A model generated the notes under the pieces. It was not told the DNA's origin and searched no databases. It worked only from the letters and a program-made list of their open reading frames with translations. Shown piece after piece: positions 41,840 through 50,243 of a stretch of DNA of 64,000 nt. Position 1 is the stretch's first letter. The number at the start of each line of letters is the position of its first letter. The position numbers and the translations under genes were made by a program. Origin of the DNA: Micropruina glycogenica (GTDB taxonomy: Bacteria; Actinomycetota; Actinomycetes; Propionibacteriales; Propionibacteriaceae); contig NZ_LT985188.1 in NCBI RefSeq assembly GCF_900289045.1, forward strand, positions 744,001 to 808,000, in the 5' to 3' direction.

Positions 41840-42142
41840 CTACAGCGGCAGGCCGAAGAACACCGTCGCCAGGAACACGGCGTAGACCGCGAGAGCGGCA
41901 TAGCCGAGCCAGGCGGGCAACCGGCGCGGGCCGCGACCGAGTGCGATGGCGGTCAGGCAGCCGGCCAGCAGCACCCACACCACGGCGTGTCCGTGGCGCC
42001 GGACGAAACCGGCATCGGCGGCGGGGTGGGTGCCGTCACCCACGAAGATGAACAGCCCGGCGACGAGTATGGCGATCACGGCCCCTATGCCGGCCAGCAG
42101 GCGGGTTCGCGGCCGCACGCTCGATGTGGGGCTGTCACTCAT
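41840..42142 (-). CDS. Small integral membrane protein
   Basis: 100 residues with three hydrophobic segments (LAGIGAVIAILVAGLFIFVG, HAVVWVLLAGCLTAIALG, LGYAALAVYAVFLATVFFG). No family recognised. Its ATG overlaps the stop of the ROK kinase gene (42139-42142), so it ends the sugar operon. Confidence 0.6.
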   Translation of the reverse strand: MSDSPTSSVRPRTRLLAGIGAVIAILVAGLFIFVGDGTHPAADAGFVRRHGHAVVWVLLAGCLTAIALGRGPRRLPAWLGYAALAVYAVFLATVFFGLPL

Positions 42143-43125
42143 CGGTCACTCCGTCCCAGTGCGGCAGGGTCACTGGCACAAACGATAGAGGGATCGTGGC
42201 ACTGGGCGCCGCGGCCAACCAGAGCCGCCCCGATGGCGGCCAGCGGGTGATTGCCCGGCAGCAGGGTGATGCGTGCCGGCAGATCGAGGGACGCCAAGAA
42301 GTCCGAACCCGCGGCACGCTCGGTGAGCTGCCGGCGGGCCAGGTCGACCAGGCCGGGGGCGGTCCGCACCACCCCACCGCCCAGCGCGACCCGCGCCGAC
42401 CCGTGCGCCAGCACCACCAGTTGGACGGCGGTGGCGATGGCGCCCCCGATGCGCAGCGACTCGTCGATCGCGGCCTGATCGCCGGCGTGAGTGGCCTCGA
42501 CCAGACCGGGCAGGGTCAGCCCTGCAGCGGCGAGGCGTTCGGCGATGCGGCGACCGCCGGCGAGCACCTCCAGGCAGCCGATCTGCCCGCACACGCAGCG
42601 TCCGGCGGACGGGTCGACCGGCAGGTGGCCGATCTCGCCGGCCAGGTTGCCCTCGCCGCGCACCAGCCGTCCACCGACCAGGGTGGCCGACGCGATGCCG
42701 GTGCCGAGGTTGATGTAGCTGAGGTCGGCGGTGGGCGTGCGCAGGTAGTCGGCGGCCCCCAGGGCGGTGGCCTTCACGTCGTTGTCCACCCGCACCGCCA
42801 CGCCCAGTTCGGCGCTCAGCAGCGCACCGAGTTCGAGCCGTTCGATGCCCAGGTTCACCGCGTGCAGCACCACGCCGGAGCAATGGTCGACCTGCCCGGG
42901 AATGCCGACGCCGACGCCCATCAGTTCGGTGACCTGCGTGCGGCCCAGTTGCAGGCACTCACGGGCCAGGGCCAGTGCGCCGCCCACCACCCCGTCGGGG
43001 CCTCGGTCGGTACGGCGCACCCGGTTGGCGATCACCCGCGACGAGGCGTCGAGCAGCACGGCCTGGGTCTTGGTGCCGCCGATGTCGATGCCCAGGCTCG
43101 GCCCCGAGCACTGTGGCGCGGTCAT
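42139..43125 (-). CDS. ROK-family sugar kinase
   Basis: 328 residues. N-terminal ATP-binding SLGIDIGGTKTQAVLLD and the ROK zinc motif CVCGQIGCLE (about residues 176-185). It phosphorylates a hexose, probably GlcNAc or a related amino sugar judging by the GH3 and ABC neighbours; glucose is possible. Its start overlaps the GH3 stop (43122-43125). Confidence 0.85.
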   Translation of the reverse strand: MTAPQCSGPSLGIDIGGTKTQAVLLDASSRVIANRVRRTDRGPDGVVGGALALARECLQLGRTQVTELMGVGVGIPGQVDHCSGVVLHAVNLGIERLELGALLSAELGVAVRVDNDVKATALGAADYLRTPTADLSYINLGTGIASATLVGGRLVRGEGNLAGEIGHLPVDPSAGRCVCGQIGCLEVLAGGRRIAERLAAAGLTLPGLVEATHAGDQAAIDESLRIGGAIATAVQLVVLAHGSARVALGGGVVRTAPGLVDLARRQLTERAAGSDFLASLDLPARITLLPGNHPLAAIGAALVGRGAQCHDPSIVCASDPAALGRSDR

Positions 43126-44573
43126 CTGCGGCGCTCCGCGAGCGCCCGCAGCAGGGCCAGCATGGTGCCTCGTCCACCGCAGTAGGTGATCACGTCTGGG
43201 CGCACCTTGGCCGACGGATCGGGCCAGCCGAGTTCGACGATCAATGCGTCGGGCCGTGCGGCTCGAATGTCGGCCACGGCGGCGGTCAGCTGAGGCACCC
43301 GGCTCAGGTCACGACCCTGCACCACCACTGGTCCCTCGGATTGCAGCACCGGCGTCAGGTCGAACGGCCGGTGCAGCGTGGTGATCGTCGCCCCGGGAAA
43401 CGCCGCCGAGATCTCGTCGGCCAGATGGTCGGCCAGGCCCCACACGGTGTCGCCGGCCGCGATGTTGTCGGGGGAGTCCAGCCGCACCAGCAGCGGAGCC
43501 GCCAGGGCCGGCAGTGGGCCGACGATCGTGAACCCGGCGGCGGTCAGTTCCGGCGGTTCGGGCCGCTCGCTGGGTGCGGCGGCTCGTAGCGCGGCCACGC
43601 CACGGCTGAGAGTTGCCACCCGTTCGGCGGCCTCGAACACGCGCTGCTGCGGCAGCCGTCCCGAGGCCACCGCGGCGAGCACGGCTGCGCGAATCTCGGC
43701 CAACTGCTCCGCGGTGTTGTCGGTGCCGATGCACAGCAGGTCGCACCCGGCGGCCAGGGCCAACACGGCGGCCTCGGCGAGGCCGCGCCCCGCACTCGCA
43801 CCGGCCATGTCGAGGGCGTCGCTGACGATCGCCCCGGTGAAGCCGAACCGGTCGCGCAGCAGGCCGAGAATCGGGGCGCTGAGGGTGGCCGGCAACTCGG
43901 TGTCGAGGGTGGGCACCATGATGTGCGAGGTCATCACCGCCAGCGTGCCGGCCTGCACGGCCGCCCCGAACGGCACCAGCTCGCGAGCCGTCAGGGTGCC
44001 CGGGTCGACGGTGATGGTGGGTAGCGCCAGGTGCGAGTCGGTAGCGGTGTCGCCGTGGCCGGGAAAGTGCTTGGCGCAGGCGGCCACCCCGGCCCCCTGC
44101 AGTCCGCGGGTGTAGGCCGCCACGTGCCGGGCGACCAGAGCCGGGTCGGCGCCGAAGCTGCGCACGCCGATCACCGGGTTGCGTGGGTTGCTGTTGACGT
44201 CGGCGTCGGGTGCCAGGTCGAGGTCGATGCCGGCGGCGGCCAACTCGGCACCGATGCCGGCCCCGACCCGCTCGGTGAGGCCCTCGTCGTCGACCCGTCC
44301 CAGGTAGGCCATGGACGGGTACGGCGAGCCCGTCAGATGGTGCAGCCGGGTGACGTCGCCGCCCTCTTCGTCGGTGGCGATCAGCGCGGCCGGGTTGGCG
44401 GCGTGAATCGCGTCACAGAGCGCCCGGGTCTGTTCGGAGTCGACGATGTTGGTGGCGAACAGGCACACCGAGCCCAGGCCGTCCGCCAGTTCGGCGGCCA
44501 GCCAGTCGGGCAGCAGCGGGCCGACGAACCCGGGCATCAGCGTGGCGTTGACCGCCCTGGTCAGGGGGTTCAT
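43122..44573 (-). CDS. GH3 glycosidase, NagZ-like beta-N-acetylhexosaminidase
   Basis: 483 residues. GH3 N-terminal barrel with KHFPGHGDTATDSHLALP (about residues 166-183, the His of the NagZ acid/base loop) and SDALDMAGASAG, whose first Asp is the nucleophile. It cleaves terminal GlcNAc residues. It has no signal peptide, so it acts on imported oligosaccharides, consistent with its place between the importer genes and a ROK kinase. ATG at 44573. Confidence 0.85.
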   Translation of the reverse strand: MNPLTRAVNATLMPGFVGPLLPDWLAAELADGLGSVCLFATNIVDSEQTRALCDAIHAANPAALIATDEEGGDVTRLHHLTGSPYPSMAYLGRVDDEGLTERVGAGIGAELAAAGIDLDLAPDADVNSNPRNPVIGVRSFGADPALVARHVAAYTRGLQGAGVAACAKHFPGHGDTATDSHLALPTITVDPGTLTARELVPFGAAVQAGTLAVMTSHIMVPTLDTELPATLSAPILGLLRDRFGFTGAIVSDALDMAGASAGRGLAEAAVLALAAGCDLLCIGTDNTAEQLAEIRAAVLAAVASGRLPQQRVFEAAERVATLSRGVAALRAAAPSERPEPPELTAAGFTIVGPLPALAAPLLVRLDSPDNIAAGDTVWGLADHLADEISAAFPGATITTLHRPFDLTPVLQSEGPVVVQGRDLSRVPQLTAAVADIRAARPDALIVELGWPDPSAKVRPDVITYCGGRGTMLALLRALAERRR

Positions 44574-44577
44574 CGGC

Positions 44578-45438
44578 TCAGCCCTTCACCGCACCGGCGA
44601 CCAGCCCGGAGGTGAGCCGGCCCTGCACGATCAGGAAGAACACGATCACCGGCACCGCCACCAGCGTGGACGCCGCCATCACCTGACCCCAGTCGGTGGC
44701 CCGGGTGGCGCTGGCCTGCACGAAGCCGCGCAGCCACAACGGCAGCGTGCGGTACTCCTCCTTCTGCAGAATCACCAGGGCGATGGTGAACTCGTTCCAC
44801 GCCTGCAGAAAGGCGTACACGCCCGAGGCGACCAGGCCGGGCGCGAGCAGGGGGAGCGTGATGCGAAAGAACGCCTGGGTGCGGCTCAGCCCGTCGACCA
44901 TCGCGGCCTCTTCGAGCTCGATCGGCACGCCGGCCACGAAGCCGCGCAGCATCCAGATGGTGAACGGCACGACCGCGGCGATGTACAGGATCGACACCCC
45001 GATCACCGAGTTCAGCAGGTTGAGTGAGCTCATCAGCTTGTACTGGGCGATGAACAGGCCCTCGGCCGGCAGCATCTGAATGAACAGCACGGTCAGCACG
45101 AAGCTGGCCCGGCCGCGAAACCTGAACCGGCTGATCGCCAGCGCCGCCAGAAACGCGAACAGCAGGCAGAACACCACGGTGGTCAGGGTGATCGCGGTGC
45201 TCATGCCCAGGGCCGGCCAGAAGGTGCCCTGGTTGATCACCGCGATGAAGTTGTCGAACGAACCGCCCACCGGCAAGAACCGGGGCGTGGTCGAGGTCAG
45301 CACCGTGTTGGGCAGCAGTGAGCTGTTGACCATCCAGTGCACGGGGAACACCCAGGCCAGGGCGACCAGCACGGCCACTGCCGAGGCGGCGATGCGGCCG
45401 GGGCGCAGCCGGCGGCGGGGGAGGACGGCGGCGGTCAT
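44578..45438 (-). CDS. Carbohydrate ABC transporter permease (MalG type)
   Basis: 286 residues, six hydrophobic segments, and the MalFG EAA loop (ELEEAAMVDGLSRTQAFFRITLPLLAPG near residue 187). The ATG at 45438 overlaps the stop of the partner permease (TGATG). Forms the inner-membrane channel with that gene. A long open frame upstream is antisense noise. Confidence 0.9.
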   Translation of the reverse strand: MTAAVLPRRRLRPGRIAASAVAVLVALAWVFPVHWMVNSSLLPNTVLTSTTPRFLPVGGSFDNFIAVINQGTFWPALGMSTAITLTTVVFCLLFAFLAALAISRFRFRGRASFVLTVLFIQMLPAEGLFIAQYKLMSSLNLLNSVIGVSILYIAAVVPFTIWMLRGFVAGVPIELEEAAMVDGLSRTQAFFRITLPLLAPGLVASGVYAFLQAWNEFTIALVILQKEEYRTLPLWLRGFVQASATRATDWGQVMAASTLVAVPVIVFFLIVQGRLTSGLVAGAVKG

Positions 45439-46400
45439 CAGGAGTCTTCCTTCATCAGGTGAACCACGTAGAAGAAGCTGAGGGCGACGGTGAGAATCAG
45501 CACGAAGATCGACAATGCCGAGGCCATGCCGAAGTCGGACGAGCCGACGCCCAGCCGGTAGATGTAGGTACCGAGCAGGTCGGTGGACGCGGTGGGTGCG
45601 CCGGCGTCTTGCAGCATCTTGATCTGGGCGAACACCCGCAGGTCCCAGATCACCTGCAGCAGGGTGACGATCATCAGCACCGGCCGGATCATCGGCATGA
45701 TGATCGCGAAGAACCGCTGCCGCGGGGTGGCGCCGTCGAGGGCGGCGGCCTCCATCACCTCGTCCGAGATCTGGGTGAGGGCGGCGTAGACCGAGAAGGC
45801 CACGAACGGCACCGACATCCACACCACGATCACGGTGGCGACGAAGTAGAAGCTGAGCGGTTGCTCGAGCCAGTTGTGGTTGGTGAAGTCGAGGCCGAGT
45901 TGCGTCAGCCCCCAGTTGACGATGCCGCGGCGCCAGTCGAACACCCAGATCCACACCGTCATCGACGCGATCACGGGCATGGCCCAGGCGAGCAGCATGG
46001 CCACCTGCAGCACCAGCCGGGTGACGGTGCCGACGGCGTTCATCAACAGCGCGATCAACACGCCCAACACCACGGTGATCGCCGCGTTGACCAGGCAGAA
46101 CGCGATCGAGCGGCCGACCACGGCCCAGGTCTGCGGGTCGCTGAACAGGCGGGTGTAGTTGGTCAGGCCGACGAACGTCGGCGGCTTGCCGAACTGCTGG
46201 GCCAGGCCGAACTGAAGAAACGACGTCCAGGTCTGCCACAGCATGGGGTAACCGAGGGCGAGCACCAGAATCGCGACCGCGGGCACCAGCAGCGCATACG
46301 GCACGGCGGCACCGCGGCGGCGTCGGGACGACTGGGGCTCGGGCTGCCCGGGTGAGTCGGGGTGCGCCTGCGGCGCCGTGGGCGCAGACATGGCGGTCAT
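45438..46400 (-). CDS. Carbohydrate ABC transporter permease (MalF type)
   Basis: 320 residues. A Pro/Arg-rich cytoplasmic N-terminus (1-30), six membrane segments and the EAA loop (EVMEAAALDGATPRQRFFAIIMPMI). Start ATG 46400; a second ATG at 46391 is four codons inside. No ATPase gene is in the operon, so it probably shares a general MsiK-type ATPase, as is common for actinobacterial oligosaccharide importers. Confidence 0.9.
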   Translation of the reverse strand: MTAMSAPTAPQAHPDSPGQPEPQSSRRRRGAAVPYALLVPAVAILVLALGYPMLWQTWTSFLQFGLAQQFGKPPTFVGLTNYTRLFSDPQTWAVVGRSIAFCLVNAAITVVLGVLIALLMNAVGTVTRLVLQVAMLLAWAMPVIASMTVWIWVFDWRRGIVNWGLTQLGLDFTNHNWLEQPLSFYFVATVIVVWMSVPFVAFSVYAALTQISDEVMEAAALDGATPRQRFFAIIMPMIRPVLMIVTLLQVIWDLRVFAQIKMLQDAGAPTASTDLLGTYIYRLGVGSSDFGMASALSIFVLILTVALSFFYVVHLMKEDS

Positions 46401-46485
46401 CGTTGAAGCCTCTCACTGAAAGTGGTCGCGGGAGCCCGAACCAGAGGCTCGACCGGGCGAGCGAAACGCCCGTGGCGAAGGGGGT

Positions 46486-46520
46486 GCCCGGGCCGGTTGG
46501 GGGGACCGGCCGGCCCGGGC
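46486..46520 (-). terminator. Hairpin between binding-protein and permease genes
   Basis: GCCCGGGCCGG (46486-46496) pairs perfectly with 46510-46520 over a 13-base loop, 8 bases after the binding-protein stop on the minus strand. It would favour the binding-protein mRNA over the permeases, a parallel to the hairpin after rbsB. Confidence 0.75.
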
Positions 46521-46527
46521 GGATCTG

Positions 46528-47883
46528 TTACTTGGCGTTCAGCAGCGGCGTCAGAATCGCGTCGTACTCGGCGGCCAGCGCCGTCACGTCGCCACCGTCG
46601 GCCACCTTGGCGAAGAACTCTTCGAGCTTGCCGGACGCCTCAACACCCGCCCAGCCCGGAGCAGCCGGGGTGAGCTTGCTGTTGGATGCCGACTCGATCA
46701 GCGCCTTGGCGAACTCGTCGTCGCCCAGGCTCGAGGTGTAGTCGGCGTTGGCCGGGCCGAGACCGTTCTTGCCCAGCATCTGCTGGTACTCGCTGCTGAA
46801 GATGATCGTGAGCAGCTCGCGCGAACCTTCCTGGTTCTTGCTCTTGGCCGAGATGCCGATGTTCGAACCACCGGCGAACACCGGTGCGGGCTTGCCGTCG
46901 TTACCGGGCAGCACGAAGGTGCCGAAGGTGTCGCTGTTCCACTCGCGGGTCTCTTTGCCGTCCTTCTTCACCAGGTCGCCGATCGACCAGTGCGCCCAAC
47001 CCGGCGCCATGATCGTGGCGGCGGCGAGGCTGGTCTTGCCGGTCACCTTGTCGCCGTCCTTGATCACGTCGGAGTTGTTGATGTAGAGCCACGGCGACTC
47101 GTCCTTGGCGGTCTTCGGGGCGCGCGAGGCGTCCTTTTGAATCTCCCGGAGCTGGGTCAGGCCCTTGATGCTGTTCGGGTCCGACAGGGTCGACGTCCAC
47201 TGGCCGTTCTCGTTCTTGGCCAGATCGCCGCCGTTGGCGAAGATCCACGAGATGCCGTTGCGCCAGTCCTGGCCGCCGATGAAGAAGCCCGAGAAGTCCT
47301 TGATGTTCTTCGGGTTCTTTGTCGTGATGGTCTTCACGGTGGCGTTGAACTCGTCGAGGGTCTTGGGCACCTCGACGCCGGCCGCGGAGTAGATGTCTTT
47401 GCGGTAGAACATGTAGCGCGAGCCGAAGTAGTAGGGCAGCGTGTAGTTCTTGCCGTCGACCTTGCCCACCTCGACGAACGACGGCAGCAGCTTGTCGCCG
47501 CCCAGTTCGCCGTACAGGTCAGAGATGTCGCTGAAGGCGCCCACGTTGGTGAAGGTGGGCGACTGGGTGTTGCCGACCTCGACCACGTCGGGGGTGTTGT
47601 TCTCGTCCGGCAGGGCGGTGGTCAGCTTGGTGATCAGGTCGCCCCACGACTGCTCCTCGATGGTGAGCGTGCCGCCGGTCTTGGCCTGGTAGGTGGTCTT
47701 CAGGTAGTCGCGCAGTTCGTCGGGCGTGTCCCCCCCGGCGAGCCACAGGGTGATGTTCTGGGGCGCGGCAGAGGCGGCGGCGGAGCCGGACGCCGACGGG
47801 CTCGTGGTCGAGCCCGTGGCGCAGGCGCCGAGGGCCAGGGCCGAGGCGGTCAGCAGGGTGACCGCCGACAGCTTCTTGTTCAT
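46528..47883 (-). CDS. Sugar-binding lipoprotein of ABC transporter (family 1)
   Basis: 451 residues. Signal peptide with lipobox LGAC (Cys20 of MNKKLSAVTLLTASALALGAC is residue 21 when counted from Met). The mature part is a family 1 extracellular solute-binding protein (TLWLAGGDTPDELRDYLKTTYQAKTGG). With GH3 and ROK neighbours it resembles NgcE/DasA-type amino-sugar or chitobiose binders. ATG at 47883 after GAGAGGAAC. First gene of the operon that ends with the small membrane protein. Confidence 0.88.
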   Translation of the reverse strand: MNKKLSAVTLLTASALALGACATGSTTSPSASGSAAASAAPQNITLWLAGGDTPDELRDYLKTTYQAKTGGTLTIEEQSWGDLITKLTTALPDENNTPDVVEVGNTQSPTFTNVGAFSDISDLYGELGGDKLLPSFVEVGKVDGKNYTLPYYFGSRYMFYRKDIYSAAGVEVPKTLDEFNATVKTITTKNPKNIKDFSGFFIGGQDWRNGISWIFANGGDLAKNENGQWTSTLSDPNSIKGLTQLREIQKDASRAPKTAKDESPWLYINNSDVIKDGDKVTGKTSLAAATIMAPGWAHWSIGDLVKKDGKETREWNSDTFGTFVLPGNDGKPAPVFAGGSNIGISAKSKNQEGSRELLTIIFSSEYQQMLGKNGLGPANADYTSSLGDDEFAKALIESASNSKLTPAAPGWAGVEASGKLEEFFAKVADGGDVTALAAEYDAILTPLLNAK

Positions 47884-47943
47884 GGTGTTCCTCTCGGGAG
47901 CGGATCGGTTGGTGATGGATGGGTGGACGGGTAGGCGCGCCGG

Positions 47944-49050
47944 TCAGCTGACGCCCAATTCGCTGAGCAGTACGAGGTCTGCTGCACCGAGCAGAACCGC
48001 GTCCTCGCCCAACGGGCTGGCGGTGAGTTCCAGAGCGGGCCGGAACTCAGAACGGGTGCGCTCGACGATCAGGTCGCGCGCCGCGTTCAACAGGGGGTCG
48101 GTGACGATGTCGGAGGGGCCGCCGACGACGATGCGTTGCAGGCCGAGCATGGCCACCACGGGCGCGAGCGCCCGGCCCAGCCGGTGCCCGGCGTCGCCCA
48201 GAAACTCGTCGCGCCGCTCGGGGTTCTCGGCGATGCGCGCATTCAGGGCCGGCACCGAGGCCCAGGTCTCGAGGCAGCCGATCTTGCCGCAGCCGCAGCG
48301 CGGGGCGTCGTTGTCGATGGTGACGTGGCCGATCTCACCGGCGTCGCTGGCGGCACCGTGCACCAGCCGTCCGCCGATCAGCAGGCCGGCACCCACGCCG
48401 CGCGAGAGCTGCACCCGCACCAGATCGTCGGGGCCGCCGGCGATGCGGCGTTCGGCCAGCACGGCCGCGTTGGCGTCGTTCTCGACCAGCACGGGTAGGT
48501 CGAGGTCGGCCAGCAGCAGCTCGCGCAGGGGCACGTCCGACCAGTGCAGGTTGGGGGCCGACAACACGGTGCCCAACCGGTCGACGGTGCCGGGGGTGCC
48601 CACGCCGAGGCCGAGAATGGGGTTGGTGGCGGCTGCGACCAGTTCGGCGGCCAGCGCCCGCACGGCGTCGAAGGCGGCGTCGCCGACGGCGCCGTCCAAG
48701 GGTCGGGTGAGCCGCACCAGGGGTTCGCCGGCCAGCGAGACCACCGCGCCCCGCAGCCGGTCGCGGGCCGAGAGGTCCATGGCGAGCACGTCGCGTCCAC
48801 CGTCGTTGAGCTCCAACAGCGTGGACGGCTTGCCGGGCCGGCTGGTGTCGCTGGTGCCGGTTTCGCGCACCAGGTCGGCGGCGATCAGTTCGGCCACCAG
48901 ATCGCCGATGGTCACCTTGGTGAGACCGGTTTCACGGGCGAGGTCGGCGCGCGAGAGCCGGGGCGTGGTCTTGACGGTCTGCAGCACGAGCGCGAGGTTG
49001 CTGCGGCGGGCGTCTTCGGGCCTCAGGGTGCGTCGGACTGGGTACTGCAT
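47944..49050 (-). CDS. ROK-family transcriptional repressor (NagC/XylR type)
   Basis: 368 residues. N-terminal winged helix-turn-helix (LSRADLARETGLTKVTIGDLVAELI), then a ROK sugar-binding domain with CGCGKIGCLET. It is upstream of and in line with the transporter operon. A perfect 19-bp palindrome starts 5 bases before its ATG, so it likely represses itself and, by read-through, the operon, until an amino sugar or its phosphate binds. Confidence 0.9.
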   Translation of the reverse strand: MQYPVRRTLRPEDARRSNLALVLQTVKTTPRLSRADLARETGLTKVTIGDLVAELIAADLVRETGTSDTSRPGKPSTLLELNDGGRDVLAMDLSARDRLRGAVVSLAGEPLVRLTRPLDGAVGDAAFDAVRALAAELVAAATNPILGLGVGTPGTVDRLGTVLSAPNLHWSDVPLRELLLADLDLPVLVENDANAAVLAERRIAGGPDDLVRVQLSRGVGAGLLIGGRLVHGAASDAGEIGHVTIDNDAPRCGCGKIGCLETWASVPALNARIAENPERRDEFLGDAGHRLGRALAPVVAMLGLQRIVVGGPSDIVTDPLLNAARDLIVERTRSEFRPALELTASPLGEDAVLLGAADLVLLSELGVS

Positions 49051-49054
49051 GTGA

Positions 49055-49073
49055 GTTAGTAAACTTTACTAAC
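49055..49073. promoter_or_regulatory. ROK repressor operator
   Basis: GTTAGTAAACTTTACTAAC is a perfect 9-1-9 palindrome, 5 bases upstream of the repressor ATG and 57 upstream of the dgt start. It matches the TTAGTAAA-n-TTTACTAA pattern known for ROK repressors. No second copy is seen in front of the binding-protein gene, so the repressor probably acts on its own promoter and on dgt or the operon through read-through. Confidence 0.8.
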
Positions 49074-49129
49074 TAGTAGTGCGCAACCAGTTCGATCAGT
49101 GGTTACCGAGTCGTCATCAAGCTGCGAGT

Positions 49130-50233
49130 ATGGACGGCATGGCAGAGCTTCCACCGCGGGCGATCGCCTGGGCGCAGACCATGGCGGGGCATCCGGGCGA
49201 CGCCCTCGTGCGTGCGCACCGCGACCCCGGCGCCATGTTGGGCCTGATGGCGCCGGTGCTGCGCGAGCAGCGTGAGGCGTGGGAGGCCGAACATCTGGTG
49301 CCGGGCGCCACCCGTGCCCTCGGCATGGGCAACCGGGCCCGGGCCGAGCAGCCCGACCCCGAACGCACCTGCTTCGAGCGTGACCGTGACCGCATCGTGC
49401 ACTCATCGGCGTTCCGCCGGCTGGCCGGCAAGACCCAGGTGGTCGTGTACCCGTCCGACCACCAGCGCACCCGGTTGACCCACGCCCTCGAGGTCGCCCA
49501 GGTGGCCACGTCCATCGCGCGGGGGGTGGGCGTCAACGTCACCCTGGCCGAGGCGATCGCGCTGGGCCACGACTGCGGCCACGGGCCGGGCGGACACGCC
49601 AGCGAAGACGCGTTCGACGCCTTTCTGGCCGAGGGCTACGACCACGGCCCGTGGGGGGCCGACGTGGTGCTGGCGCCGCTCAACCTGTGCGCCGAGACCC
49701 TGGACGGCATTCGCAACCACTCGTGGTCGCGGCCCACGCCGGCCACCGTCGAGGGCGAGATCGTCAGTTGGGCCGACCGCATCGCCTACTGCGCCCATGA
49801 CCTCGAAGACGCGATCGGGGCCGGCATCGCCTCGGTGGCCGACCTGCCCAGCGGTGTGGTCGAGCTGGCGGGGGCGACCAGGCGTCAGCAGCTCAGCACG
49901 TTCATTCGCGAGGTGATCGGCACCACCGTCGCCACTGGCGAGATCGGCATGGGTGCCGAACTGGCCGGTGCGCTGGCCGAGCTACGCGCGTTCAACTACG
50001 AGCGCATCTATACCCGGCCCGAGTCGCTCGCCCAGTCAGAGGCGGTGGTGGCGGTGCTGCGGGCGTTGGTCGAGTTCTACCTCGAGCACCCCGAGCGGCT
50101 GCCGTCCGACGTCGGTGGCGACCCGGTGCACGCCGCCGTGGCCTACGTGGGCGGCATGACCGACCGGTTCGCGTTCGAAACCGCCGTCGAGCTGCTGGGC
50201 TGGCGGCGAGACCGACTGCCGCGGCCCGCGTAG
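49130..50233 (+). CDS. dgt: dGTP triphosphohydrolase-like HD protein
   Basis: 367 residues from ATG 49130 (further ATG at 49139; GTG 49079 also in frame). HD-domain metal ligands: His in RLTHALEVAQ, His-Asp in GHDCGHGPGGH, and Asp in SWADRIAYCAHD. Cleaves dGTP to deoxyguanosine and triphosphate or regulates dNTP pools. dnaG follows 10 bases later, the normal actinobacterial pairing. Confidence 0.9.
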   Translation: MDGMAELPPRAIAWAQTMAGHPGDALVRAHRDPGAMLGLMAPVLREQREAWEAEHLVPGATRALGMGNRARAEQPDPERTCFERDRDRIVHSSAFRRLAGKTQVVVYPSDHQRTRLTHALEVAQVATSIARGVGVNVTLAEAIALGHDCGHGPGGHASEDAFDAFLAEGYDHGPWGADVVLAPLNLCAETLDGIRNHSWSRPTPATVEGEIVSWADRIAYCAHDLEDAIGAGIASVADLPSGVVELAGATRRQQLSTFIREVIGTTVATGEIGMGAELAGALAELRAFNYERIYTRPESLAQSEAVVAVLRALVEFYLEHPERLPSDVGGDPVHAAVAYVGGMTDRFAFETAVELLGWRRDRLPRPA

Positions 50234-50243
50234 ACTGCCGACC

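Noticed and set aside
49079-49129. GTG start of dgt at 49079
   Set aside because: It would put the ROK operator 6 bp upstream and add 17 residues with no family match; ATG 49130 fits better, though not proven.
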